DNA of 64,000 bases from an uncultured Lachnospiraceae bacterium (GCA_947169385.1 CAMVPR010000004.1:37774-101773); one strand, 5' to 3'; positions 8,097 through 17,697 are shown, numbered from the stretch's first letter. The notes: generated from the letters alone by a model not told the origin. Numbers and translations: made by a program.

Positions 8097-9077
8097 TTAC
8101 AATTCCAACTCTCCTGCAATCTTCTTGAGCTGCTCTGCAGATTCCTTAAGCTTAGCAATCTCGTCTTCGTCAAGAGAGATAGGTATCTTCTCTTCTACAC
8201 CGTTCTCACCAACTATGGCAGGCATACTTAGAGAGATTCCGTAGATGCCGTACTCACCCTTCATAGTACTTGACACAGGAAGGATAGCCTTCTCATCACC
8301 AATAATAGCGGCACATATACGTCTTACCGCCATCGCGATTCCGTAATAAGTAGCGTGCTTCTTCTCTATAATCTCGTAGGCACTGTTCTTAACCATCTCC
8401 TGGATATTCGCCTCAGATTCCTCATGATTAAAATGTCCTCTCATCTCACAGAAGGTTGAAAGCGGAACTCCCGAAACAGTAGCTGAACTCCATGCAGCTA
8501 GCTCGCTGTCTCCATGCTCACCGATGATAAACGCATGAACCGAACGGCTGTCAACATTTAAGTGATCACCAAGTCTGCTCTTAAGTCTCGCTGTATCAAG
8601 AACTGTACCCGAACCGATGACTCTGTTCTCAGGGAAGCCTGAGAGCTTCTGAGCAACATACGTAAGAATATCAACCGGATTGGAAACCACAAGGATAACA
8701 CCCTCACAATTACGACTCTTAATCTCAGGAATAATGTTCTTAAATATGCCAACGTTCTTCTTAACAAGATCAAGTCTTGTCTCACCCGGCTTCTGAGCAG
8801 CACCTGCAGTAATAACTATAACTGCGGCATCAACAATGTCATCATATGTTCCCGCATATATCTTCATAGGCTTAACAAAAGGAACACCATGACTGATATC
8901 AATCGCCTCACCGTCAGCCTTGTTATGGTCTGCATCGATAAGCACAATCTCAGAAAACATTCCTGATTCCATAAGTGCAAATGCAGCAGACGAACCAACA
9001 AAACCACATCCGATGACTGCCACCTTCTGCACATCAACATTTCTCTCGTTCTTAGAACTATCATAAATCTTATCCAC
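8097..9077 (-). CDS. ldh: L-lactate dehydrogenase
   Basis: 326 residues. It reduces pyruvate to L-lactate with NADH, regenerating NAD+ in fermentation. Features seen: the Rossmann motif GCGFVGSSAAFAL, the acidic end of strand 2 in IVLIDADHNKADG, the mobile loop AAQKPGETRLDLVKKN with substrate-binding Arg, SNPVDILTYVAQKLSG, VIGSGTVLDTARLKSRL, and the catalytic His in IIGEHGDSE. It belongs to the LDH/MDH superfamily; GTVLDTAR and the absence of malate-type arginine signatures favour LDH. The start codon is GTG at 9077 with GGAGG six bases upstream. It has its own terminator and appears monocistronic. Confidence 0.93.
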   Translation of the reverse strand: MDKIYDSSKNERNVDVQKVAVIGCGFVGSSAAFALMESGMFSEIVLIDADHNKADGEAIDISHGVPFVKPMKIYAGTYDDIVDAAVIVITAGAAQKPGETRLDLVKKNVGIFKNIIPEIKSRNCEGVILVVSNPVDILTYVAQKLSGFPENRVIGSGTVLDTARLKSRLGDHLNVDSRSVHAFIIGEHGDSELAAWSSATVSGVPLSTFCEMRGHFNHEESEANIQEMVKNSAYEIIEKKHATYYGIAMAVRRICAAIIGDEKAILPVSSTMKGEYGIYGISLSMPAIVGENGVEEKIPISLDEDEIAKLKESAEQLKKIAGELEL

Positions 9078-9137
9078 TGTATACCTCCTATCATTATGAG
9101 AATTATTAGTAACTAACTTCGATTATATCACTATATA

Positions 9138-9911
9138 TTATAATTTACCACCTATGTAACCTAAAATATCAGCTCTGGTAGCTGATTTAAGAATGTATCC
9201 GTCAGGCTTCAGTTCCATAACTCTGGACACCGCTTCCTTAGTTCCGTTACCTGTCAAAAATATAACAGGTATATCCTTGGTAGCCGAATCTTGCCTTAAC
9301 ATCTGAAGAACCTGAGGTCCATCTACAACAGGCATCTCATAATCTAAGAGAATAAGATCTACCTTATCATCTTCCGGAACCTTAAGAAGAAAGCTGATAG
9401 CCTGCATTCCCGCCGTCACCACGTCAACCTTATACTTATCTTTTATCCATTCTCTAACCATCTTAGCGTATGAAGGATCATCATCCACTATAAGAATACG
9501 TTTCTTCCTGTCCGAATCATCAACTGTATTATTCATAGCATTCTCGACAACAGCACCAAACTTCTCCATATCGATAGGTCTGTTAATCCAATCGAAATAC
9601 TTAATATTCGGAACTAACTTCTGAATATCTGTGTGAAACTTTATCTCTCCGATTACAAGCATATTCTTGCCGGCTTCTTTAACAGTTTCACAGATATGAT
9701 TGAGATTAATGATTTTGGCCTTATCATCCAATATATCACTCGGAATATACAAAACATAAAGTGAAACTCCCGGTGCAACTATCTTAACTCTGTCAAAATC
9801 ATTGACAATTGAAGACACATTGTACCCCAACTCTGTAAGTTTCTTCTCTATTCCTTTGATAACCACACTGTTTTGAAACATGACAGTAACAATACTCTTA
9901 GATTCTCCCAT
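9138..9911 (-). CDS. Double-receiver response regulator without output domain
   Basis: 257 residues. Residues 1-120 have the pattern of a degenerate receiver: VTVMFQNSVVIKGIEKKLTELGYNV, then a strand ending LYVLYIP where a phospho-Asp would be expected. Residues 133-255 are a complete receiver: RILIVDDDPSYAKM, phospho-Asp in LLDYEMPVVDG, Thr in PVIFLTGNG and Lys in YILKSAT. No DNA-binding or enzymatic output domain is present, so it probably acts by protein contact or as a phosphate sink. It is the last gene of the 14.4-to-9.1 kb signalling operon, 17 bp after the REC-GGDEF gene. Confidence 0.88.
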   Translation of the reverse strand: MGESKSIVTVMFQNSVVIKGIEKKLTELGYNVSSIVNDFDRVKIVAPGVSLYVLYIPSDILDDKAKIINLNHICETVKEAGKNMLVIGEIKFHTDIQKLVPNIKYFDWINRPIDMEKFGAVVENAMNNTVDDSDRKKRILIVDDDPSYAKMVREWIKDKYKVDVVTAGMQAISFLLKVPEDDKVDLILLDYEMPVVDGPQVLQMLRQDSATKDIPVIFLTGNGTKEAVSRVMELKPDGYILKSATRADILGYIGGKL

Positions 9912-9928
9912 TATAATACCCTCCCAAA

Positions 9929-11245
9929 TTATATATTCTCAGTAATATAATCAACCTTAACCATCTTACTGAATTCATTCTCGTTCCACAAGGAGAGAAC
10001 TCGCTCTATAACGCTATCTGTGTCGTCATCTGCAAAATCCGGCAAAAGCATAAAGAAGCATCTTTCTTTGGTAAGCATAATTATATCGCATCTCCTGAGA
10101 TTGCGCTTAAACACCTCTCCAAACTCGTAAACAGCATCTTCAACATCATCCTCATTGACAGGACTAAGTGAGAATAACGCCTTAACGGCGTGTCTCTTAT
10201 TCCTTGCAATCATACGAACTATGTAGCGATAGCTTGACGTAAATGCATCCTGACCTAAAAGCATCGCTCCCTGCTTAACGCCTCTCTCCTCAACCAGGTA
10301 AGTCAATCTCGCCATCTGATCCTTGATATCAAACTCTCCGTCAAATGTTACTGTCTCTCCATATATATCATACCCATGCTTGCCGTTCTGCTTAACCTTA
10401 TATAGTACACCGTCGGCGTATTGGAACAACGTCTTATAGTCCCTTCCATACTCCGGAACAAATACAACTCCGACCGATATACCAATCGGTATATTGAAGT
10501 CCTTACCCATCAACGCCTCGCACCTGGCACAGAACTGCTTGTTAAGTCTTGTAACAATCGACTCAACCGCACTCTTCTCCAGAAGATTAGGAAAATAGCC
10601 CATGAACTCGTCTCCACCAATCCTTGAAACAACGTCATCATCTCTGATATTACGCTTAACAATCTCGGCAAAATCAACCAAGACCCTGTCTCCCATATCA
10701 TGGCCATACAAATCATTAACAAGCTTAAAATTATCAAGATCGATCACCATCATAGCACCGTCATACTCACGTATATACCTTGTAATCTTAGCTGTTCCAC
10801 TCGACTTATTAAGAAAGCCCGTAAGTTTATCAAGAGAAGCCTCCTCAGTCAGGCTCTTAATCCTGTTGGAATTGTCAATAACATTGGCAATACGCCCAAG
10901 AAGGATATTCTTGTTAATAGGTTTATGAACGAAATCCGAAGCACCCTCCGATAATCCTCGTCTCTCAATCTCGCTGTCTCCCTCTCCTGTTAAGAAAATG
11001 ACAGGAGTACGCTTAAGACATAGTTCATCCTCAACCTCTCTCAATTGACGGAATGTCTCAAATCCATCCATATCCGGCATAAGTACATCCAAAAGAACAA
11101 GATCCGGAGTATTCCTATGCATAAACTTAATCAAATCCTTACCTGAACGAAGGCATGAAACCTTCATTCCTTCAGAAGTCAAAATCTCTCTTGCATTTGT
11201 AAGGCTGAGCGCCTCATCATCTACTACAACTATCCAACTATTCAT
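9929..11245 (-). CDS. Response regulator with GGDEF diguanylate cyclase domain
   Basis: 438 residues. The receiver (1-125) has VVVDDE, phospho-Asp53 in LLDVLMPDMDG, Thr in TPVIFLTGEGD and Lys in FVHKP. The GGDEF domain (about 135-300) has intact SRIGGDEF, so it should make c-di-GMP. An RDDD tetrad five residues upstream of the motif matches the inhibitory I-site RxxD. An extra C-terminal domain of about 125 residues (VKQGAMLLGQDAFTSSYRYIVR onwards) is unrecognised. It has three bases between its start and the lipoprotein stop, so it is cotranscribed. The likely phosphodonor is a kinase relay including the upstream hybrid protein. Confidence 0.93.
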   Translation of the reverse strand: MNSWIVVVDDEALSLTNAREILTSEGMKVSCLRSGKDLIKFMHRNTPDLVLLDVLMPDMDGFETFRQLREVEDELCLKRTPVIFLTGEGDSEIERRGLSEGASDFVHKPINKNILLGRIANVIDNSNRIKSLTEEASLDKLTGFLNKSSGTAKITRYIREYDGAMMVIDLDNFKLVNDLYGHDMGDRVLVDFAEIVKRNIRDDDVVSRIGGDEFMGYFPNLLEKSAVESIVTRLNKQFCARCEALMGKDFNIPIGISVGVVFVPEYGRDYKTLFQYADGVLYKVKQNGKHGYDIYGETVTFDGEFDIKDQMARLTYLVEERGVKQGAMLLGQDAFTSSYRYIVRMIARNKRHAVKALFSLSPVNEDDVEDAVYEFGEVFKRNLRRCDIIMLTKERCFFMLLPDFADDDTDSVIERVLSLWNENEFSKMVKVDYITENI

Positions 11246-11248
11246 ATA

Positions 11249-12073
11249 TCAATCATCCTCGTCATTGTTAATATCCCCGGTTCCGATGATAGTTACATCA
11301 GTCCCAAACCAATCAGTAGAAATCTTCTCTAAAGTTCCGTCATTTCTCATCTCGTGAAGTGTACCGACAACCTTGTCACACAAGGCATTGTCGCCCTTCC
11401 TAAAGGCAATCGCCAACTCTTCCTTCTCTAAGACGTCCGGAAGAACATAATAATCTTTAGAATGTTCAGAAATATAATAATATATAAATATCGAGTCGAT
11501 AAAAACGGCATCCAACTCGCCATTACCCATCATGTCAAGAAGCTTGGTATTGCTTGAATTCTTAACGACTGTAATGTTATCATATATCTCTGATTTGGCT
11601 AAAGCACCCTCAACGGTTGATCCGGATTGAACTCCTATTGTTGCACCCCTAAGATCCTTCATCGACTTATACTTAGCGTTGTCTTTAACAACAAACAGAA
11701 GCTCATTCAGAAGATAAGAGTCAGATACAAGCATACTCTCTCGTCTCTCGTTATCTACGGACATCCCGTTCCATATGCAGTCAATCTCGCCTTCACCTAA
11801 TAACCGTTCTTTCTCGTCCCACGCTATCGGTTTAAGTTCAAGCCCAATATTAAGCCTCTTACACACTTCTTTCGCAAGATCTATGTCAAAACCAACCAGC
11901 TCACCGGATTCATCGCGAAATCCCATAGGCGGATACTCTTCATCCAACCCCAGGACAAGCTTGCCCTTTTCTTTAATCTTATTGTATGATTCATCCGTCT
12001 TCACTTCACCACAACCAAAAAGTAGCAAGACAAGAGATAAAACCACAATACTCACAGTTACTCTATTATTCAT
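11249..12073 (-). CDS. Solute-binding lipoprotein, amino-acid type (SBP_bac_3)
   Basis: 274 residues. The signal ends in a lipobox (LVLLLFGCG), so it should be lipid-anchored outside the membrane. The mature protein has the family 3 pattern: GKLVLGLDEEYPPMGFRDESGELVGFDIDLAKEVCKRL, IDCIWNGMSV, LRGATIGVQSGSTVEG and a final AIAFRKGD. No ABC permease or ATPase is adjacent. It sits between a CACHE-type hybrid kinase (24 bp upstream) and a REC-GGDEF regulator (3 bp downstream). A sensory role, presenting an amino-acid-like ligand to the kinase's extracellular domain, is therefore more likely than uptake. That is inference from context. Confidence 0.9.
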   Translation of the reverse strand: MNNRVTVSIVVLSLVLLLFGCGEVKTDESYNKIKEKGKLVLGLDEEYPPMGFRDESGELVGFDIDLAKEVCKRLNIGLELKPIAWDEKERLLGEGEIDCIWNGMSVDNERRESMLVSDSYLLNELLFVVKDNAKYKSMKDLRGATIGVQSGSTVEGALAKSEIYDNITVVKNSSNTKLLDMMGNGELDAVFIDSIFIYYYISEHSKDYYVLPDVLEKEELAIAFRKGDNALCDKVVGTLHEMRNDGTLEKISTDWFGTDVTIIGTGDINNDEDD

Positions 12074-12097
12074 AATTACATCCTTAATGTTATCACA

Positions 12098-14380
12098 TTA
12101 TATGTCGCTTAAAAGCTCTAACACTGTGTCATACTCATACTTAGACACTGCAGACTTAACATCTTTATAGGTATCAGCATAAGAGTCAGGAATTCTATAT
12201 TCCGACAGCTTATCAACTACCTCTCCTAATCTATCACAATCCATGTCATCCGCGGCTTGTCTGAGTTCTTTAAATGATGACATAATCATATTATGCTCTG
12301 CCTCAGGCTTATTGCTGTCATTATCCGGTTCTCCAAGGAATTCCTCAAGCGGAGCCTTGAGCATCATAACCTCGTTGATAAATGTCTCATTATTCTGTTC
12401 TACATAATCATAATCTTCTACCTTGGCAGAATTCTCAAGATTCTCTGCTTCATCACCAAGCTCCGTAGCTCCTATAATCCTCAAAGAACTCTTAAGCGCA
12501 TGAACTATGATAATATAATTCTTATAATCCTTAACGTTATAATAATTATTTAATTTCTCAGCCTTCTCATCTATTGACTCATAAAAGATTCTTAACAACG
12601 AAGCATATGCATCATACGAACCACTGTTTCGAATTCCTATGAATACATCAAGCATCTCACAATCAATAAGTATGTCAAATTCAGGCGGAATATCTTCAAC
12701 TTCATCATCAATATCATCCTCCGACTTAAGAATAATCTTATCCTTCGGAAGATACTTTATAAGCCTGCTCTCGAGTTTATCGCCATCAATAGGCTTAGTC
12801 ATGTAGTCATCAAAACCCTCTGAAAGATACATATCCTTAGCACCCGGAGCAGCATTGGCAGTCAGGCAGATACACCTGGTATCTTTATTGAGTTCTCCGC
12901 CTATACCCTTAAAATCATGAAGAACCTCTATTCCGTCTTTATCAGGCATCATATGATCTAAGAAAATGATATCATATCGCTTGCCTCTAATCTTCTCAAT
13001 ACCTTCTATACCGCCAAGAGCTGTATCAAGCTTAACATTACACCTCTTAATCAAGCTCTTAAATACTTCTAGATTGACAGGATTGTCATCAACCACAAGC
13101 ACATCCGCTTCAGTTGCTTCGAAAGGATGCCCTTCGGCTATACTGCTAAGTATAGCATCATATTGAGCGTCATCCTCTAAATCATTCTTATCTGTATCCG
13201 AGAAATTGAGCAATTCGTTAACCAGTCCCATAAGAGTAGCTCCGGAACTCTTGATATTCCTTGAATACTTAAGAATCCCCTCTTCAGTAGACTCTCTCAA
13301 AATCATCTCATTCATACCTATTATCGAGTTAATAGGTGTTCTTATCTCATGAGACATATTGGCTAAGAAGTTGGTCTTGGCTTCATTGGCCGCAACCGCT
13401 CGTTCTGATCTCACAAGATACTCCATTGCCTCCTTGTCTCTTATAACTGCCCTTATCATAAAGGTAGCTACCAATGCAGCTATAATAATCGAGACAAGAA
13501 TCGTAAGATATAATGGATATCTAAGCCTTGCAAACTCATCAGTTGCATCTATTACCGAAATCAACGTCCAATCATTCTCAAGATTATATATATACACCAT
13601 ATAATTCTTAGAATTATATTCTAAATAAAAGAAATCACTGTCACCCTTATGCATATTGGCTGCTATATGACTGTGCAATGAATCACTGTCATTAACACAG
13701 TACTTACCTATGTAATCTCGATCGGAGTGCGCTAATATCTTGCCTTTTCTGTTAATTATAAATTCCTCAGAACACTCACTGTTAGATACATGATTCTCCA
13801 TTATGTTCTGAATCTCTTGCATAGATATATCAATAGCCACAACACTCTTGGCATCACATAGCGTCTTGGCAATAGTAACCGTGATTGTACCGGTTAGAAG
13901 GTCTAGATAAGGATCAACAAGAGTAAGCCTGCCGTTGTTCGCCTTAGATTCGATGTACCAAGGCCTCTTAGTCGGAACGAAATCTGCATCAGGCACCCAA
14001 CCGGCTCCGTCTAGATATTCGCCGTTAATGTATCCATATAAACCTGTAGTATCGTCGATAAGAGCGTCTGTGACGGCAACCGTCTCGTCTTCAAGGAAAT
14101 CTTGAATGTCACTTGTAGGTCTCTTATCTCTAATCATCTTATCAATAGTGTATCCTGAAAGCTTCAGTATATCTATTCCTGCCGACAAATGCCTGTTAAT
14201 CTGATCAGACGAATCTGTCGAGATAAGTCTTCCGTTATTGATGATATTGTCTCTGGTCTCCTTAGTTATCTTGTTGTAGTAATAGACTACAATCGTGACA
14301 AAAAAAGTAACTATGACGACATATATCAGTAACCTCATTATAATAAATGCATAACGCCCTTGTTTGTCTGCCTTTCTCAT
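12098..14380 (-). CDS. Hybrid sensor protein with HisKA, receiver and HPt but no HATPase domain
   Basis: 760 residues from the ATG at 14380, behind GGGGGAG. The first TM (about 10-30) and second TM (about 290-315) bracket a double-CACHE-like extracellular domain (RPWYIESKANNGRLTLVDPYLDLLTGTITVTIAK). HisKA has SHEIRTPINSIIGMN with His344. It is followed after roughly 50 residues by a receiver (VLVVDDNPVNLEVF, Asp475 in LDHMMPDKDG, Lys in YMTKP). The C-terminal domain is an HPt with His627 in HALKSSLRI. No N, G1 or G2 boxes of an ATPase domain exist, so it cannot autophosphorylate by itself. The frame is continuous, so this looks like a domain loss rather than a frameshift. Confidence 0.92.
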   Translation of the reverse strand: MRKADKQGRYAFIIMRLLIYVVIVTFFVTIVVYYYNKITKETRDNIINNGRLISTDSSDQINRHLSAGIDILKLSGYTIDKMIRDKRPTSDIQDFLEDETVAVTDALIDDTTGLYGYINGEYLDGAGWVPDADFVPTKRPWYIESKANNGRLTLVDPYLDLLTGTITVTIAKTLCDAKSVVAIDISMQEIQNIMENHVSNSECSEEFIINRKGKILAHSDRDYIGKYCVNDSDSLHSHIAANMHKGDSDFFYLEYNSKNYMVYIYNLENDWTLISVIDATDEFARLRYPLYLTILVSIIIAALVATFMIRAVIRDKEAMEYLVRSERAVAANEAKTNFLANMSHEIRTPINSIIGMNEMILRESTEEGILKYSRNIKSSGATLMGLVNELLNFSDTDKNDLEDDAQYDAILSSIAEGHPFEATEADVLVVDDNPVNLEVFKSLIKRCNVKLDTALGGIEGIEKIRGKRYDIIFLDHMMPDKDGIEVLHDFKGIGGELNKDTRCICLTANAAPGAKDMYLSEGFDDYMTKPIDGDKLESRLIKYLPKDKIILKSEDDIDDEVEDIPPEFDILIDCEMLDVFIGIRNSGSYDAYASLLRIFYESIDEKAEKLNNYYNVKDYKNYIIIVHALKSSLRIIGATELGDEAENLENSAKVEDYDYVEQNNETFINEVMMLKAPLEEFLGEPDNDSNKPEAEHNMIMSSFKELRQAADDMDCDRLGEVVDKLSEYRIPDSYADTYKDVKSAVSKYEYDTVLELLSDI

Positions 14381-14439
14381 TAATACTCCCCCATCCGTTA
14401 TATATAACCAATCTCTTATAACTACAGACATACATAGTA

Positions 14440-14468
14440 ATTATACTATATATCAGCGTGCTTATCAA
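14440..14468 (-). promoter_or_regulatory. Sigma-A promoter of the 14.4-9.1 kb signalling operon
   Basis: TTGATA (14463-14468) and TATAAT (14440-14445) with a 17-bp spacer on the minus strand, giving a start near 14433 and a leader of about 50 bases before the hybrid sensor's ATG. Confidence 0.8.
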
Positions 14469-14504
14469 CCGAATGTTAACTAAGCCAACACCCAAAAATA
14501 TACC

Positions 14505-14532
14505 AAAAAAGCCGATACAACTCTGTACCGGC
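14505..14532 (-). terminator. Intrinsic terminator of the GT2 gene
   Basis: Stem GCCGGTACA / TGTATCGGC with one G-T pair (14511-14532), followed on the minus strand by six T residues, 7 bases beyond the stop codon. Confidence 0.85.
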
Positions 14533-14538
14533 ATGATA

Positions 14539-15555
14539 TTAATTAAACTTCAAGAATCTGTGCATCATCTTGTAATTACTAAGAGCGATAGTTCTACCGA
14601 GCGGTCCCGGCAAAGTCACCAGTGTAGCATAACTTGCAAGCCTAATCCTCGCGGTAGTCCTCTTGTCAGTCCTATAGACATCTCTCCACATTCTCTTGTA
14701 ATCTTTCTCGCTCGACCTGTTCTTGTTAAGTCTGGCAAAAACTGAAGCAGCAGTGAGCATAAGAACATTCTCTCTGTACATCAACTTGGCAAGCTTAGGA
14801 TCTTCCTTCTTAATCTTCTTAAGGTCGTAAGCCTCGAAAAGCATCTTAGATACCTGAATCTGATCTTCATAATGCCTCTTCATACTACTCTCTGACATTG
14901 ACTGTCCCGGGCGCCCTATAAAGTAATGCTCTAGGACCTCATTCATATAGTAAAGCTTTCTGACATGTGGCAAAGGATAGTATACATAAAGATTATCCTC
15001 ATAAAATGTATGCTTAGGAAGCTTCAATCCACAATCTCTTAAAAGCGATGTCCTGAAAGTCACAGAGTGAATAGTCGGATACTGTGTAACAGTAAACCTT
15101 CCAAGCTCATCCCAAGTAAGAAGCTTCCCTGCTTCAACTGCATTGTCATAAGCCAATATATCTATATCAAAATCACCACTATAATCATAACAATAATCCG
15201 TCAAGACCATGTCACATTCGGTATCTTTAAGCTCTGCCAAATGCTTAAGATAAGAATCAACAGTCCCTTTATCAATCCAATCATCGGAATCTACAACCTT
15301 AAAGAACACGCCGGTAGCCACTCTTAAGCCAGCCATAATACCTGCACCGTGGCCTCCGTTCTCCTGATGAACAACCTTGACAATATCGGGATACTTGGCA
15401 TTGAATGAATCCGCTACCGCACCCGTGTTATCAGTCGAGCCGTCATTTATAATAATGATCTCACATCTATCTCCACACAACAGCAAACTGTTAATAGTCT
15501 TATGCATAAACGAGCCTGAATTATAGCATGGTACAACAAAACTTACTAGTTTCAC
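14539..15555 (-). CDS. Family 2 glycosyltransferase
   Basis: 338 residues from a GTG at 15555 (KLVSFVVPCYNS), with AGTGAG seven bases before it; in-frame TTG at 15573 is the longest option. GT-A fold signs: VVPCYNSGSFMHKTINSLL, IIIINDGSTDNTG, HQENGGHGAGIMAGL and the metal-binding VDSDDWID. There is no membrane domain. The C-terminal 140 residues are helical and basic. It probably transfers a sugar to a cell-surface polymer or protein; donor and acceptor are unknown. It is monocistronic, between the signalling operon and the sulfate transporter. Confidence 0.88.
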   Translation of the reverse strand: MKLVSFVVPCYNSGSFMHKTINSLLLCGDRCEIIIINDGSTDNTGAVADSFNAKYPDIVKVVHQENGGHGAGIMAGLRVATGVFFKVVDSDDWIDKGTVDSYLKHLAELKDTECDMVLTDYCYDYSGDFDIDILAYDNAVEAGKLLTWDELGRFTVTQYPTIHSVTFRTSLLRDCGLKLPKHTFYEDNLYVYYPLPHVRKLYYMNEVLEHYFIGRPGQSMSESSMKRHYEDQIQVSKMLFEAYDLKKIKKEDPKLAKLMYRENVLMLTAASVFARLNKNRSSEKDYKRMWRDVYRTDKRTTARIRLASYATLVTLPGPLGRTIALSNYKMMHRFLKFN

Positions 15556-15683
15556 CCAAACACTCACTTTCAATCTGGAATGTCAAAATTATATCAAAAA
15601 AACACCGAAAATAATATATAAAAAATTTACAATGCACATTTAATCTCGTTTGACATTTTGGAGAAAATTCACAAATCCCGTAA

Positions 15684-16793
15684 TTACACTACAAAATACC
15701 CATCGCTGGAGTAAAGATAGGCCTCTAATCTCCTATTCTTGATGTCTTTATCCTTGAGCTCCTGATTCTCTAACAGATAGGCTTTCTCGTCATCTACCGC
15801 ATATAACCTGTATATGATTACACGCATTTTCTCGCCTATCTCAACCTTTCTTCTCTCTAACGATCTAAAGGTGGTGAGCTCGATGCCATTTACATTTAGC
15901 TTGAGCTCTAAACTGTCACCTCTAAAAAGAATGTCGGTAACAACGCCCTCCTCAGAGCAATCCATAACCTCCGAGAACACTTTGTTGTCTGACTTAAATG
16001 CCTCAACGAACTCCGGTCTCACTATAGCGCCCTTGTAATCGCCCTTCTCGAATCCTTTGAGCTTATGATAATCCTCAATGAGAGTCGAACGACCGATAAA
16101 CTCTGAAACAAAAGGAGTGTCAGGGGTCTTATATATCTCCTTTGGAGTACCGATCTGCTCAACCCTTCCCTTGTTGGTTACGATAATCTGATCGGCAACC
16201 TCAACCGCTTCATCCTGATCATGTGTTACGAAAATGCTGGTAATTCCGACCTTATAAATCATCTCCCTCAGCCAGCTCCTAAGCTCCTGTCTGACCTTCG
16301 CGTCAATTGCAGCAAAAGGCTCATCAAGTAGCAGAAGGCTTGGATTAGGTGCCAAAGCTCTTGCAAATGCAACTCTCTGCCTCTGTCCACCGGAAAGCTG
16401 GTTAGGATATCGCTTCTCAAACCCTTTAAGGCCGGTAAGTTCTATAAGCTCCTCAACTCTTGCCTTGATCTCTTTCTTAGGCATTTTCTTAATCTCAAGT
16501 CCAAATGCGATGTTCTCATAAACCGTCATGTATCTAAAGAGTGCATAATTCTGGAACACGAAGCCTATTCCCCTCTCAGAAGGCGAAACATTGTTGACTC
16601 TCACTCCGTCGATAATAATATCTCCGCTGTCCGGTCTCTCTAAGCCTGCAATCATCCTTAAGATGGTGGTCTTGCCTGAGCCTGAAGGTCCCAAAAGCGC
16701 GACTAAGCTTCCCTTCTCTATACCTAAATTGACATCCTTAGACGCCTTAAAATCTCCGTATGATTTATTAATATTCTTAAGCTCGACGTACAT
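15684..16793 (-). CDS. cysA: Sulfate/thiosulfate ABC transporter ATP-binding protein
   Basis: 369 residues. Walker A GPSGSGKTT (35-43), Q-loop VFQNYALFRYMTVYENIAFGL, signature LSGGQRQRVAFARAL, Walker B LLLDEPFAAID and H-loop VTHDQDEA are all present. The C-terminal 130 residues form a TOBE-like regulatory region. LFRYMTVYENIAFGLE is typical of CysA. It energises sulfate import by the two permeases encoded just upstream (11-bp gap to cysW). It is the last gene of a four-gene operon in the order sbp, cysT, cysW, cysA. Confidence 0.95.
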   Translation of the reverse strand: MYVELKNINKSYGDFKASKDVNLGIEKGSLVALLGPSGSGKTTILRMIAGLERPDSGDIIIDGVRVNNVSPSERGIGFVFQNYALFRYMTVYENIAFGLEIKKMPKKEIKARVEELIELTGLKGFEKRYPNQLSGGQRQRVAFARALAPNPSLLLLDEPFAAIDAKVRQELRSWLREMIYKVGITSIFVTHDQDEAVEVADQIIVTNKGRVEQIGTPKEIYKTPDTPFVSEFIGRSTLIEDYHKLKGFEKGDYKGAIVRPEFVEAFKSDNKVFSEVMDCSEEGVVTDILFRGDSLELKLNVNGIELTTFRSLERRKVEIGEKMRVIIYRLYAVDDEKAYLLENQELKDKDIKNRRLEAYLYSSDGYFVV

Positions 16794-16804
16794 ATCATAA
16801 CCTC

Positions 16805-17686
16805 CTACATGGACTTAGACTTGTGTTCAAATATGTTTCTGAGTATCAAGACAACTACAGCTATAATCACGAGTATCGATGACACTGCAAATGATGCCGT
16901 TATCGAGTCCGCGGAACCCGCAAGATAAAGCGCATCTATCTCAAGCGGAAGCGTGAATGTCTCTCCTCTTGTCTTAGACAATGCATTAACGGCACCGAAC
17001 TCTCCTAAAGCTCTAGCTGTACATAGAATTATTCCGTATACCAAAGCCCATTTGATATGTGGAAATGTTACTCTCTTAAATATCGTCCATCCCTTAGCTC
17101 CCATAAGAGAAGCCGCTTCCTCCTCATCGGTACCTTGAGCATTTAATACCGGAATAAGTTCTCTTGAGATAAATGGAAATGTAACAAATATAGTTGCCAG
17201 GACAACACCCGGAATTGCAAAAACAATCTTGATATCCGTTCCAAATGTTGAGTTGATATAATCAACTACCGGCTTAGCCCATCCCGAACGACCGAAAGTC
17301 ATAATGTAGGCAAGACCTGCGATTACAGGCGAAATAGAAAACGGAATATCTATCAACGTAGCCAGAAACTGCTTACCCTTAAAAGAGAACTTAGTAAGAA
17401 GCCACGAAGCCATTATTCCAAAGAAGGTATTGACTATAACCGTTATCACGGTTGCAAGCAGCGTTACCAAAAGCGCAGCCTTTACATATTCCGTACTTAT
17501 AGCCTTAAAATAAAAATCAAATCCCTCCTTCAAGGAGTTAACTATTACCGAAACTAACGGAAGGATCAACATAAAGAATATAAACAAGGCACTGGTACTT
17601 ATCAATACCCATTTAACTACAGGCTTGCTCCTTCTGGTAGTCTTGATGGCAAGCTCTTTTCTCTCATCACCTTTTAAATAAGCCAC
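16805..17686 (-). CDS. cysW: Sulfate ABC transporter permease CysW
   Basis: 293 residues with six hydrophobic segments. The EAA loop is EEAASLMGAKGWTIFKRVTFPHIKWAL. The stretch ALGEFGAVNALSKTRGETFTLPLEI is characteristic of CysW. It forms the membrane channel with CysT. It starts 11 bp after the cysT stop, with a GGAGGT ribosome site. Confidence 0.95.
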   Translation of the reverse strand: MAYLKGDERKELAIKTTRRSKPVVKWVLISTSALFIFFMLILPLVSVIVNSLKEGFDFYFKAISTEYVKAALLVTLLATVITVIVNTFFGIMASWLLTKFSFKGKQFLATLIDIPFSISPVIAGLAYIMTFGRSGWAKPVVDYINSTFGTDIKIVFAIPGVVLATIFVTFPFISRELIPVLNAQGTDEEEAASLMGAKGWTIFKRVTFPHIKWALVYGIILCTARALGEFGAVNALSKTRGETFTLPLEIDALYLAGSADSITASFAVSSILVIIAVVVLILRNIFEHKSKSM

Positions 17687-17697
17687 AAAACCACCTC

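Noticed and set aside
12098..14380. Possible frameshift or pseudogene explaining the missing ATPase domain
   Set aside because: HisKA, receiver and HPt are in one uninterrupted frame with normal linkers, and no ATPase motif is visible in the region between them.
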